Source: Acidovorax sp. T1
GTDB taxonomy: Bacteria > Pseudomonadota > Gammaproteobacteria > Burkholderiales > Burkholderiaceae_C
DNA length: 64,000 nt
Assembly: GCF_002176815.1 (NCBI RefSeq)
Contig: NZ_CP021648.1
Location: 3,418,001-3,482,000, forward strand
Reading direction: 5' to 3'
Positions 29,154 through 37,438 of the stretch are shown here, in pieces (positions within the stretch are counted from its first letter, which is position 1; each line of letters begins with the position of its first letter). The translations under genes were made by a program, and so were the position numbers. The notes beneath the pieces are model-generated. The model made no database searches. It saw nothing but the letters and a program-made list of their open reading frames with translations, and had not been told where the DNA came from.

Positions 29154-30080
29154 ATGCCGCACACCCAGCCTGCGCTACCGCCAGATATCACAGTGCTGGA
29201 GCGCGGCTGGCTGTCGGCCAACAACATTGTTTTCAGCGGCCGGCACGGCACGGCGGTGGTGGACACGGGTTACTGCAGCCACGCCGACCAGACGGTGGCG
29301 CTGGTGCACGGCGCGCTGGCGGGCCGCGCGCTCGACCGCATCCTCAACACCCACCTGCACAGCGACCACTGCGGCGGCAACGCCGCGCTGCAGCAGGCCT
29401 GGCCGGGCGCAGAAACCGCCATCCCGCCAGGGCAGGCCGCGCAGGTGCGCCACTGGGATGCCTACGCGCTGAGCTACACCCCCACCGGCCAGCAATGCCC
29501 GCCCTTTCGCTGCGACACCCTGCTGCAGCCCGGCACCACCACGCTACTGGGCGACAGGGCCTGGCAGGTGCACGCCGCGCCGGGGCACGACCCGCACTCG
29601 GTGGTGCTGTTCGAGCCGCACAACGGCATCCTGATCTCGGCCGATGCGCTGTGGGAAAACGGCTTTGGCGTGGTGTTCCCCGAGCTGGAGGGCGAAAGCG
29701 CCTTTGCCGACGTGGCCGCCACGCTGGATGTGATCAAGAAGCTCGCGCCCAAGGTGGTGATCCCGGGCCACGGGCCGGTGTTTACCGACGCGGACCACGC
29801 CCTGGAAGGCGCCCGCCGCCGCCTGGACGGCTTCGCCCGCAACCCAGCCAAACATGCGCTCTACGCCGCCAAGGTGCTGCTCAAATACAAGCTGCTGGAG
29901 TGGCAGAAAATTGCCCTGGCAGACTTGCTCGCCTGGGCGCAGACCACGCCATATTTCGGCATGTTGCACGCCCGCTACTTTGCCGACCAGGCCGAGGCCC
30001 CGTGGCTGCACAGCCTGGCCGACGATCTGGTGCGGTCTGGTGCTGCCGTGCGCCAGGGCGAGTGGCTGCACAACGCCTGA
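29154..30080 (+). CDS. MBL-fold metallo-hydrolase
   Basis: A 308-residue zinc hydrolase. The metal motif HLHSDH gives H67, H69, D71 and H72; further ligands are likely in APGHDPHSV, ISADALW and IPGHGPV. It closely follows fadD and could be a thioesterase- or lactonase-like enzyme used with it, but the family is too broad to name a substrate. Confidence 0.8.
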   Translation: MPHTQPALPPDITVLERGWLSANNIVFSGRHGTAVVDTGYCSHADQTVALVHGALAGRALDRILNTHLHSDHCGGNAALQQAWPGAETAIPPGQAAQVRHWDAYALSYTPTGQQCPPFRCDTLLQPGTTTLLGDRAWQVHAAPGHDPHSVVLFEPHNGILISADALWENGFGVVFPELEGESAFADVAATLDVIKKLAPKVVIPGHGPVFTDADHALEGARRRLDGFARNPAKHALYAAKVLLKYKLLEWQKIALADLLAWAQTTPYFGMLHARYFADQAEAPWLHSLADDLVRSGAAVRQGEWLHNA

Positions 30081-30082
30081 GA

Positions 30083-30098
30083 GACTGAAAGTCTTTCA
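30083..30098. terminator. Weak hairpin after the MBL hydrolase gene
   Basis: AGACT-GAA-AGTCT followed by TTC lies just after the stop codon. The stem is short and the T-run poor, so it is a weak candidate terminator only. Confidence 0.25.
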
Positions 30099-30118
30099 TC
30101 CATATCCGCTTTGCACGC

Positions 30119-30174
30119 CAAAACAGGCGCTAGCGCTTATACAGAAAGCGCCAGCAGCTATTTAATCAATAGCA
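30119..30174 (-). repeat. Dispersed repeat, copy 8
   Basis: A well preserved reverse-orientation copy between the convergent MBL hydrolase and slt genes: GGCGCTAGCGCTTA, AAGCGCCAGCAGCTATT. It could form a stem AGCGCTT / AAGCGC in transcripts of either neighbour. The number 7 is kept for a rejected fragment near 29130. Confidence 0.9.
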
Positions 30175-30204
30175 AACAGCCGCCACATGCCAGCGCGCGG
30201 GGCA

Positions 30205-32190
30205 TCACGGCAGATCCTTGTTGACTTCAGGTGCAGCGGCTTCGCGCGGGCCCACCGTGCCCAGGCGGCTTTTGAGCGACTGCGGCTGGCCCGTCAGCAT
30301 GGCTGCGTAATTGGTGGTGTTGGCCAGCACCTTTTTCACGTAGTCGCGCGTTTCGGCAAAGGGCACGTTTTCGGCCCAGATGGCCGCATCGAGCACCGGG
30401 CCGTTGCGCCAGCTGCGCGGGCGGCCGGGGCCGGCGTTGTAGGCCGCGGCGGCCATGGGCATGGAGCCGGCGAAATCATCGAGCGCCAGCTTGAGGTAGG
30501 CCGTGCCGATGGTGATGTTGGTGTCGCGGTCGGTGATCTGGTCGGGCGTGAAGCCGGTCAGCCCGATCTTGCGGGCCGTCCAGCGGGCCGTGGCCGGCAT
30601 CACCTGCATGAGGCCCGAAGCGCCCACGCCCGAGCGCGCATCCATCACGAAGCGGCTTTCCTGGCGGATCAGGCCATAGACGTAGGCCGGGTCGAGCCCG
30701 ATGCCCTGGGCGCGCTCGACCACGGCGTTGCGAAACGGCGTGGGAAAGCGCTGCGCGGTGTCGGTGACGGCCTTGGTGCGCTCGCTGGTGTTGATGCAGC
30801 GGTCCCACACCTCGCGCTGGCAGGCCAGGTCGGCGGCGGCCAGCAGCTCGCGGTCGGCCATGCCGCCGGGGGTGTGCAGGTTGGTGGTGTAGTTCCACTC
30901 GCGCACGCCTTCACTGCGCAGGCCCAGCTCGATGGCATACAGGCCGCGGTTGAGGCCCGGGTTGGCGCGGGCGGCGGCCTTTTCCTCGGCCGTGAGCGGC
31001 GCGGGCGCGGGGGGCGTGGTGATGCGCTGGCCCAGCTCTTCCAGGGCCAGCTGTTCATAAAAGCCGCGCGTTCCGGCAATGCCCTCCAGCCATTGCCGCG
31101 CTTGGGCGCGCTCGGCCTCGCTGGGCTTGGCGGCCAGCAGGGCGCGGGCTTTCCAGTACACCCAGGTGCTTTCCTGGCGGGCCTCGTCGCTCATGGCGTC
31201 CACGGTGTTGCCCACAGCTTTCCACTGGCCGGCGCGCAACGCGGCGCGCACCTTCCAGCCCAGCAGGTCGTCGTTCAGATGGCTGTTGCGCGTCACGTTG
31301 GAGAAATAGCCGTGTGCGCTGCCCGAGAGCTTCTGCGCAGCGGCTTTACCAATGACACCCCAGGCCCAGTTGCGCTCCTCGGCCGACAGGTACTCGCTCC
31401 ATTTGCTGTCGAGCTGGTGCGCAGCGTTGTCGGGGTCGCCTGCGGCCAGCTTGATCAGCGCGAGCAGCACCAGTTCCTGGCGCACCCTGCCACCGGCCGT
31501 GTTGCGCGCCAACAGGTATTTGGTGGGCGAATCCAGCACCTCCTTGAGCTGCCCCAGCGCCTCGGGCGCAACGATCTCCACCGCCGCCCGCACCGCGCGC
31601 GGGCGGTTGGCCTCGGCGCCCAGGCGGGCCTTGCGCCAGACGTCCAGGGCCGAGAGCTTCTTGTCGCTGTAGAACTCGCTGGCCGCGTGGGTGCAGCCGT
31701 CGTCCGCATCGCGCTGCGCATACCAGTTGCGGCGCACATCGCCGGCGGCGCTGGCGGGGGCCGCGCCCTTGATCTGGTCGATCAGCAGGGCGTAGCAGTG
31801 CACCTCGCGGTCGTCCGACATGCGGTAGCTGGGGTGCTGCTCGGCAAACTGCGCCCAGTCGCGCCGCTGGCCCAGCAGCAGCAGCCAGTCGTTGCGCAGG
31901 CGGTCTTCCTGGTAGCTGCCGGCGTAGCGTTGCAAAAACGCCTGCACTTCCTGCGGCGGGGCCTCGTCCAGGCGCAGTTTCAGCTCCCAATAGGCGGCCC
32001 AGGGCTCGAGCGCGTGGCCGCGTGCGGCGGGCAGCAGCTGCGCGAGCTTGTTGCGGTCGCCCTTGCGGAACGCCTGTTGCATCTCCAGCAGGGTGTCGTC
32101 GCCCCGGTTTTGCGCCTGGACAAGGGGCGCAGCAGTGGCCAGCACGGCGGCGGCGACAAGGGGTGTCAGAATGGCTCTGAGTAATTGCAT
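30205..32190 (-). CDS. slt: Soluble lytic murein transglycosylase (Slt70-like)
   Basis: A periplasmic exolytic transglycosylase that cleaves peptidoglycan to anhydromuropeptides. The start at 32188-32190 gives a signal peptide ending LVQAQ (about residue 27). A long helical superhelix (about 40-450) precedes the C-terminal catalytic domain with glutamate E511 in GLIRQESRF, followed by GLMQVMPATA and AAAAYNAGPGR, all family hallmarks. The length is 661 residues. Its start codon is only 14 bp from the divergent cyclo-ligase gene. Confidence 0.94.
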   Translation of the reverse strand: MQLLRAILTPLVAAAVLATAAPLVQAQNRGDDTLLEMQQAFRKGDRNKLAQLLPAARGHALEPWAAYWELKLRLDEAPPQEVQAFLQRYAGSYQEDRLRNDWLLLLGQRRDWAQFAEQHPSYRMSDDREVHCYALLIDQIKGAAPASAAGDVRRNWYAQRDADDGCTHAASEFYSDKKLSALDVWRKARLGAEANRPRAVRAAVEIVAPEALGQLKEVLDSPTKYLLARNTAGGRVRQELVLLALIKLAAGDPDNAAHQLDSKWSEYLSAEERNWAWGVIGKAAAQKLSGSAHGYFSNVTRNSHLNDDLLGWKVRAALRAGQWKAVGNTVDAMSDEARQESTWVYWKARALLAAKPSEAERAQARQWLEGIAGTRGFYEQLALEELGQRITTPPAPAPLTAEEKAAARANPGLNRGLYAIELGLRSEGVREWNYTTNLHTPGGMADRELLAAADLACQREVWDRCINTSERTKAVTDTAQRFPTPFRNAVVERAQGIGLDPAYVYGLIRQESRFVMDARSGVGASGLMQVMPATARWTARKIGLTGFTPDQITDRDTNITIGTAYLKLALDDFAGSMPMAAAAYNAGPGRPRSWRNGPVLDAAIWAENVPFAETRDYVKKVLANTTNYAAMLTGQPQSLKSRLGTVGPREAAAPEVNKDLP

Positions 32191-32204
32191 GGGGGAATTA
32201 TCTG

Positions 32205-32777
32205 ATGGACAAAGCAGCCCTTCGGCGCGCATTGATAGAAGAACGCCTCAACCTGCCCGATCGCCTACAGCGCGCCGACCTGTTACAGCAGGTGATGCGC
32301 ATCTGGCTGGTGAACCGGCCCGACACCGTGATCGGCGCCTACTGGCCCATCAAGGGCGAGTTCGACCCCCTGCCCGCCCTGCACCGCTGGAAGGAAGACG
32401 GCGAACTGCTGGACGAGCCCCTGCGCCGGAGCATCGGCCTGCCGGTGGTGAACAAGCAGCACAAAACACTCACCTTTCATGCCTGGCACCCCGGCTGCCC
32501 CATGGAAGAAGACGCCTATGGCATCCCCAAGCCCAAGGACACCGAGGTCATCGTGCCCACGCTGCTGTTTGTGCCCTGCGTGGGCTATGCCCCCGGCGGC
32601 TACCGCCTGGGCTATGGCGGCGGCTTTTACGACCGCACGCTGGCCACGCTGCAACCCAGGCCCTTCACCGTGGGCCTGGGGTACACGCACGGCTACCTGG
32701 ACGACTTCGAGCCCGAAGCGTTCGACCTGCCGCTCGACGCCATCCTGAACGACAACGGCGTGGTCTGGCCGGTGTAG
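32205..32777 (+). CDS. 5-formyltetrahydrofolate cyclo-ligase
   Basis: Converts 5-formyl-THF to 5,10-methenyl-THF with ATP. The signature GYRLGYGGGFYDRTL is at about 142-156, and the N terminus has the usual basic ATP-binding stretch. 190 residues. Divergent from slt with almost no space, so the two promoters must overlap the opposite coding regions. The E. coli equivalent is ygfA. Confidence 0.93.
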   Translation: MDKAALRRALIEERLNLPDRLQRADLLQQVMRIWLVNRPDTVIGAYWPIKGEFDPLPALHRWKEDGELLDEPLRRSIGLPVVNKQHKTLTFHAWHPGCPMEEDAYGIPKPKDTEVIVPTLLFVPCVGYAPGGYRLGYGGGFYDRTLATLQPRPFTVGLGYTHGYLDDFEPEAFDLPLDAILNDNGVVWPV

Positions 32778-32825
32778 CCGGCGCCGCAGCACGCGGGCGC
32801 GGCGCAAGCCGGTTCAAACCCAGGT

Positions 32826-34025
32826 TCAATACAACCCGCCAAAACGCATGAGCATGGCCTCTTCGCGCTCTTGCTGTCGGGCCAGGGCCGCCTGTTCGCG
32901 CAACCAGCGCTTGAGTTCGGCGTCGTCGCGCACGCGCTCCAGATCCTGCTGCATGGTCTGTGCGGTGTGGGCCATCTCATGCTGCAGCTGTTGCAGATGC
33001 GCTGCCAGCACAGGCGCCTTCGTGGTGGCGGTCACCATCACGCCCAATTCATCGCTGAGCCGCATTTCCGCCTCGGCCACCTCGTACTCCAGCACCGCCA
33101 CTTGCTCCTTCAAGAGCAGCGACAGCGCCGCCAGCTTTTCGTCGGCCATGCGGGCAATGTGGGCCTCGTCCACCTGCTCGGCCTGCAGTTGCAGGCGCAG
33201 CAGCGTGACCAGGTCGCCACGCTCGTTGGCGGCGTTGGCCTGGGCCATCAGCGCGCTCTTGCGCTGGCGCTCTGCGGGGTCGGTCTCGCGGTCCGGGTGC
33301 AAGGCGCTGGCCAGTTGCCGGTAAATGGCGCGCATGGCGGCCTTGGCATCCAGCGCGTGCTGCTCGGCCTTGCGCTGCTTTTCAGTGGGCGGGCGCTTGG
33401 CTTTGCGCTCGGCCTGGCGCGCTTGCTCGGCCTCCCGGTCGGCCTGCACCTGGCGCATCACGGCTTCGAGCAAGTCTTGGGGCGAATCCAGGTCGTCAAC
33501 GCCATCCAGATCCAGCGGTCGCCCCAGAAACTGCTCCATTGCATTCAGCACCTGCTGCTTGGCGTCCTGAAGTTCCTGCGCCTGCTGCGCCTGGGCCTCG
33601 GGCGGAAAGTACTGCGCATGCAACGCCGTCCACTGCGCCTCGTCCATTTCCTGCTGCACGACCAGCAACAGGCTCTGCACCAGGCCGCGCACCGATTTTT
33701 GCTGGGCCGCCGACAAGCCCTTGCGCTGCAGCCGCTCGTGCAGATAAAGCAGCATCTGCGCCTGTGTCTGCGCAATGCGGCGCTCAAGCTCCGAAAGCTG
33801 CGCCAGATGCGGCCCGCGCACGCTGGCCGCCAACTGTTCGATGTCCTGCATCTGGCGGCCCAGGTTGTCCACCCGTGCCAGCAGCTTGTTAAAGCGCTGC
33901 TGTGCGGGGCTGAGTTTGCCCTGCGCGGTTTTTTTCACTTTCAGGCGCGCCACACTGTCGGTGACCGGGGCGGGCTCAGCGGCTGGCACTTCGCCAAACA
34001 GATCGAGAGAGGGGGTGGTGTTCAT
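32826..34025 (-). CDS. J-domain protein of unknown partner
   Basis: A 399-residue cytoplasmic protein. It has long charged helical regions and a J-like domain near 215-270: AMRAIYRQLASALHPDRETDP contains the HPD motif at 243-245 that stimulates Hsp70 ATPase. No G/F-rich region, zinc finger or DnaJ substrate-binding domain is present. It resembles a betaproteobacterial family annotated only as DnaJ-like. The start MNTTPSLDLFGEVP at 34023-34025 is chosen because the upstream frame runs into the divergent GST gene. The function beyond Hsp70 contact is unknown. Confidence 0.75.
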   Translation of the reverse strand: MNTTPSLDLFGEVPAAEPAPVTDSVARLKVKKTAQGKLSPAQQRFNKLLARVDNLGRQMQDIEQLAASVRGPHLAQLSELERRIAQTQAQMLLYLHERLQRKGLSAAQQKSVRGLVQSLLLVVQQEMDEAQWTALHAQYFPPEAQAQQAQELQDAKQQVLNAMEQFLGRPLDLDGVDDLDSPQDLLEAVMRQVQADREAEQARQAERKAKRPPTEKQRKAEQHALDAKAAMRAIYRQLASALHPDRETDPAERQRKSALMAQANAANERGDLVTLLRLQLQAEQVDEAHIARMADEKLAALSLLLKEQVAVLEYEVAEAEMRLSDELGVMVTATTKAPVLAAHLQQLQHEMAHTAQTMQQDLERVRDDAELKRWLREQAALARQQEREEAMLMRFGGLY

Positions 34026-34187
34026 CGTTCGTGCAACCTTCAAGAGCCATGCGTCCGATGCCAGGGGAAAGCACCGCAACCCAGCGCAGGCGCCCCGGAA
34101 AAGGGTGGCCGATCCCGAGAAGGCTCGCGCCCACCGGGGTGTCGGCGCTAGCATGGTGGCCGTGTATTTTCCCATCACAGGTGCCCC

Positions 34188-34871
34188 ATGCCCCAGCTCT
34201 ACATCGGCAACAAGAACTATTCCTCGTGGTCCATGCGCCCCTGGGTGCTGCTGCGCCAGGCAGGTATTGCATTCGACGAAGTGCGCGTGCGCTTTGACAG
34301 CTTCGAGGCCGGCTCGGAGTTCAAGCGCACCCTCGGCGCTGTCAGCCCCACGGGCAAGGTGCCGGTGCTGGTCGATGGCGACCTGGTGGTGTGGGACACC
34401 CTGGCGATTGCCGAATACCTGGCCGAGAATTACCCCGAGAAACAGCTCTGGCCCCAGGACAAGGCGGCCCGCGCGCGCGCCCGCAGCGTCTGCGCCGAAA
34501 TGCACAGCGGCTTCACCGCGCTGCGCGGCCACTGCCCCATGAACATCGAAGCAAATCTTGCCGACACCGGGGCCCTGATCTGGCGCGACCAGAGCGCCGT
34601 GCGCGCCGACGTGCAGCGCCTGGTGGACATGTGGAGCGGCCTGCTCGCGCAATACGGCGGGCCGATGCTGTTTGGCGCGTTCACCATCGCCGACGCCTTC
34701 TACGCCCCCGTGTGCATGCGCCTTGCCACCTACGGCCTGCCGGTGCCCGCGCACATCGCCGCCTATGTGGACCGCGTGCGCGAACTGCCGGGCGTGAAGG
34801 CCTGGATCGATGACGCCCTGGCCGAGCAGGATTTCCGCGCATTCGAGGAGCCTTACCGGCTCCAGCGCTGA
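34188..34871 (+). CDS. Glutathione S-transferase family protein
   Basis: A 227-residue cytosolic GST. The N-terminal thioredoxin-like domain contains NKNYSSWSMRPWVLL (a zeta/YfcF-like serine motif) and the cis-proline segment GKVPVLVDGD, then a helical C-terminal domain with the N-capping motif FTIADAFYAPV. The substrate is unknown. It ends 12 bp before the convergent unknown gene. Confidence 0.88.
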   Translation: MPQLYIGNKNYSSWSMRPWVLLRQAGIAFDEVRVRFDSFEAGSEFKRTLGAVSPTGKVPVLVDGDLVVWDTLAIAEYLAENYPEKQLWPQDKAARARARSVCAEMHSGFTALRGHCPMNIEANLADTGALIWRDQSAVRADVQRLVDMWSGLLAQYGGPMLFGAFTIADAFYAPVCMRLATYGLPVPAHIAAYVDRVRELPGVKAWIDDALAEQDFRAFEEPYRLQR

Positions 34872-34883
34872 GCCAGAAACGCC

Positions 34884-35345
34884 TCAGCCCGGCCGAAACT
34901 GCTTGCGCAAAAACGGCTTGTGCCGCGCAATGTGCGCCATCTGCGCGGGGGCAATGGTGCCGCCCAGGTCCACGCCATCGCCGTTGAGCACCTCGTTGGC
35001 ATAGGCCAGCGCGCGCGCCACCACCTCTTCGTCGCCCACGCCCTGCTGCGCGGCCAGATCCAGCGCCACGCGCTTCATGGCGCGCTGCGACAGCATCCAC
35101 ATGGCGCCAAAGGCGTCCCAGGCTGCGGCGGCTTCCTTGAACTTGTCGTGCTCGGCCAGGATGCTGCTGAGCGGCTTGGCCAGGATCTCCTGCAGGTCGT
35201 CCACCCTGGATTGCAAGGCCTCGAACTGCGCCTCGCGCTGCAGGGCGGCCGCGGCGGCGTTGGCTGCGGCGTCGGGTGCGGTGGGCACGGGCACGCTGCC
35301 GTCGGGGTTGAGCTGGGCAATGGTGAGGTCAGACGATAGGGACAT
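34884..35345 (-). CDS. Conserved hypothetical protein, 153 aa
   Basis: I do not recognise a family. The first 30 residues are flexible and Ala/Pro-rich, residues about 35-75 look like a helical, possibly coiled-coil segment, and the C-terminal half contains GVGDEEVVARALAYANEVLNG and a basic tail KPFLRKQFRPG. No signal peptide or membrane segment. Normal codon use and an intact frame suggest a real gene. It lies between the GST and the divergent cca gene, with 46 bp to the cca start. Confidence 0.7.
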   Translation of the reverse strand: MSLSSDLTIAQLNPDGSVPVPTAPDAAANAAAAALQREAQFEALQSRVDDLQEILAKPLSSILAEHDKFKEAAAAWDAFGAMWMLSQRAMKRVALDLAAQQGVGDEEVVARALAYANEVLNGDGVDLGGTIAPAQMAHIARHKPFLRKQFRPG

Positions 35346-35391
35346 GGTGGGCTGGAATATACGGCCGGGGGGCCCGGCCTAAACTACGCCG

Positions 35392-36699
35392 ATGCAAATC
35401 TACATGGTAGGCGGCGCCGTCCGCGACAAGCTACTGGGCCGCCCCGTGAATGACCACGACTGGGTGGTGGTGGGTGCCACGCCCGAGCAGATGCGGGCGC
35501 TGGGCTATCTGCCGGTGGGGCGCGACTTTCCGGTTTTTCTGCACCCCGAAACGCGCGAGGAATACGCGCTGGCGCGCACCGAGCGCAAAAGCGGGCGCGG
35601 CTACCGGGGTTTCGTGGTGCAAAGCTCACCCGATGTGACGCTGGAAGAAGACCTGGCGCGGCGCGACCTTACTATCAATGCGATAGCTACTAGCGCAGAC
35701 CCATCAAGCGCTACAGGCCATTTTGACCCTTATGGCGGCGAACGCGACCTGCACGACCGCGTGCTGCGCCACGTCACCGACTCGTTTCGCGAAGACCCGG
35801 TGCGCATCCTGCGCGTGGCGCGGTTTGCCGCGCGTTTCACCGACTTCACGGTGGCGCCCGAGACGATGCAGCTCATGCGCGAGATGGTGGCGCACGGCGA
35901 GGCCGACCACCTGGTGGCCGAGCGCGTGTGGCAAGAGCTGGCGCGCGGGCTGATGGAGGAGCGCCCCTCGCGCATGTTCGAGGTGCTGCGCGCATGCGGC
36001 GCCCTCGCCGTGGTGCTGCCCGAGGTGGACCGCCTGTGGGGCGTGCCCCAGCGCGCCGAATACCACCCCGAAGCAGACACCGGCGTGCACCTGATGCGGG
36101 TGCTGGACATGGCGGCGCGGCTGCAGGCGCCACTGGCCGTGCGCTTTGCCTGCCTTACGCACGAGCTGGGTGAGAAATTGGAGGAGAAATTGGGGTCAGA
36201 CTCCAATTTAAACAAATTGGAGTCTGACCCCAATTTCTCCTCTGACCCCAATTTCCCTATCGGCCACGGGCAGCGCAGCGCCAAACGGCTCCAGGCCCTG
36301 TGCGAGCGCCTGCGCGTGCCCACCGAATGCCGCGAAACCGCCGACGTGGTGGCGCGCGAGCACGGCAACATCCACCGCAGCGGCGAGCTGGGCGCAGCGG
36401 CCCTGGTGCGCCTGATCGAGCGCTGCGACGGCATTCGCAAGCCGGCGCGCTTTGACGAAATCTTGCTGGCCTGCGAGTGCGACGCGCGCGGGCGCCTGGG
36501 CTTTGAGGAAGCGCCCTACCCGCAGCGCCAGCGGCTGCGCGAAGCACTCGCCGCGGTGCAGTCGGTTGCTACCAGTGTGATAGCTGCACGCGCAGCACAG
36601 GCGGGCGTTACAGGCCAAAAAGTGGGTGAAATGATCCACGCAGCGCGGGTGCAGGCCGTGGCCGCCTGGCCAGGGCTGGCGCCCGCGCCCGGCGCCTGA
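35392..36699 (+). CDS. cca: Multifunctional CCA tRNA nucleotidyltransferase with inserted repeats
   Basis: Adds or repairs the 3' CCA of tRNAs. GGAVRD at 7-12, the acidic pair D21/D23 in NDHDW and RRDLTINA at about 90-97 mark the catalytic head. The C-terminal HD phosphohydrolase region is altered: HD reads HE (H257, E258) and is followed by about 30 extra residues (261-290) encoded by a long palindrome. Two dispersed repeats encode residues about 95-112 and 392-410. At 435 residues it is longer than the roughly 410 of E. coli. All insertions keep the frame, so the enzyme is probably functional for CCA addition; phosphohydrolase activity is doubtful. Confidence 0.93.
   Translation: MQIYMVGGAVRDKLLGRPVNDHDWVVVGATPEQMRALGYLPVGRDFPVFLHPETREEYALARTERKSGRGYRGFVVQSSPDVTLEEDLARRDLTINAIATSADPSSATGHFDPYGGERDLHDRVLRHVTDSFREDPVRILRVARFAARFTDFTVAPETMQLMREMVAHGEADHLVAERVWQELARGLMEERPSRMFEVLRACGALAVVLPEVDRLWGVPQRAEYHPEADTGVHLMRVLDMAARLQAPLAVRFACLTHELGEKLEEKLGSDSNLNKLESDPNFSSDPNFPIGHGQRSAKRLQALCERLRVPTECRETADVVAREHGNIHRSGELGAAALVRLIERCDGIRKPARFDEILLACECDARGRLGFEEAPYPQRQRLREALAAVQSVATSVIAARAAQAGVTGQKVGEMIHAARVQAVAAWPGLAPAPGA
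35672..35726 (+). repeat. Dispersed repeat, copy 9 (inside cca)
   Basis: A forward copy in the coding sequence: GATAGCTACTAGCGC, then ATCAAGCGCTACAGGCC. It is read in frame as IATSADPSSATGHF and lengthens the loop between RRDLTINA and DPYGG of the catalytic domain. Confidence 0.88.
36172..36255. repeat. Perfect 29-bp-arm palindrome inserted in cca
   Basis: Arms 36181-36209 and 36214-36242 are exact inverted repeats around the loop AAAC, with core AAATTGGGGTCAGACTCC. A third partial arm (TCTGACCCCAATTTC) follows at 36241-36255, and GAGAAATTG is directly repeated at 36172-36180 and 36184-36192. The element is REP-like; the TTGGGGTCTGACCCC type of sequence is, in my experience, found near RAYT transposase genes, but none is present here. 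It is open in the cca frame and adds about 30 residues. Confidence 0.92.
36566..36621 (+). repeat. Dispersed repeat, copy 10 (inside cca, degenerate)
   Basis: A diverged forward copy near the 3' end of cca: GCTACCAGTGTGATAGCTGC, then GGGCGTTACAGGCC. Read in frame as VIAARAAQAGVTGQ, the same frame as copies 9, 11 and 12. The stem halves have decayed, as expected for an old insertion under coding constraint. Confidence 0.65.
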
Positions 36700-36707
36700 T
36701 CAAGCAA

Positions 36708-37148
36708 TCAAGCAGCCTGCACCGAGCGCACCCAGCGCACGATGTCAGCCGCGCCCATGGCGCCCGAAATGCGCGACAGCTCGCGCCCGCCTTTGAACAG
36801 CACCATGGTCGGAATGCTGCGAATGTTGTAGGGCGCGGCCACCTGCGGGTTGGCCTCGGTGTCGAGCTTGGCCAGGCGCACGCCGGGCTCCAGCTCGCGC
36901 GCGGCCTGTGCAAACGCGGGGGCCATCTGGCGGCAGGGGCCGCACCAGGGGGCCCAGAAATCGACCAGCACCAGGATCTGGCTGCGCTGCACATGTTTGC
37001 CAAAGCTGGTGGCGTCCAGCGCCAGCGGCGCGCCCGTGAACAGCGGCTGGTGGCAGCTGCCGCAATCGGGCGCGCTGGCCAGCTGGGCCGGCTGGACGCG
37101 GTTGGTGGTGTGGCAGTGCGGGCAGACGATGTGCAGGGCTTCGGTCAT
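36708..37148 (-). CDS. trxC: Thioredoxin 2 (zinc-binding type)
   Basis: A cytoplasmic dithiol reductase. The N-terminal zinc site is CPHC (C9, C12) and CGSC (C29, C32). The active site WCGPC gives C69 and C72, and the cis-proline is in RSIPTMVLF. The length is 146 residues. It is convergent with cca, with only 8 bp between the stops. Confidence 0.94.
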   Translation of the reverse strand: MTEALHIVCPHCHTTNRVQPAQLASAPDCGSCHQPLFTGAPLALDATSFGKHVQRSQILVLVDFWAPWCGPCRQMAPAFAQAARELEPGVRLAKLDTEANPQVAAPYNIRSIPTMVLFKGGRELSRISGAMGAADIVRWVRSVQAA

Positions 37149-37222
37149 GGCGGGCTTTCAGGGCAATGGCTTTGGACATCGGGCCGTGGGCCGCGAAATT
37201 CAAGGCGCCGAGAAGTGGCGCT

Positions 37223-37417
37223 TCAAAGCCATTTCACGGCCAGGCTGAGCACAAAGCTCAGCAGCACCGTGCTGGCCAGCGGAATGAACCATTCGCGCCC
37301 GAACAGCCGAAAGCGGAAATCCCCCGGCAAGCGCCCCAGCCCCATGCGCTGCAGCCAGGGCGACAGGCCGTTGATGAGCACCAGCGCCAAAAATACGACG
37401 ACAAGCCAGCGGATCAT
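37223..37417 (-). CDS. DUF2905 small membrane protein
   Basis: A 64-residue protein with two membrane segments (about 3-18 and 44-62) and the family signature LGRLPGDFRFRLFGREWFIP between them. The ATG at 37415-37417 is chosen over a GTG seven codons upstream that would abut the preceding stop; an AAGG site supports it. Probably co-transcribed with the methyltransferase gene upstream. Function unknown. Confidence 0.82.
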   Translation of the reverse strand: MIRWLVVVFLALVLINGLSPWLQRMGLGRLPGDFRFRLFGREWFIPLASTVLLSFVLSLAVKWL

Positions 37418-37438
37418 GGCAAGGCCTTGTTCATGCAC

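Noticed and set aside
30187..32184. A 665-codon open frame antisense to slt
   Set aside because: Composition artefact; slt has a signal peptide and catalytic motifs, the antisense product has none.
32826..34754. A longer 642-residue version of the J-domain protein
   Set aside because: The extra N-terminal part lies over the plus-strand GST gene and has no family character; the ATG at 34023-34025 gives a natural start.
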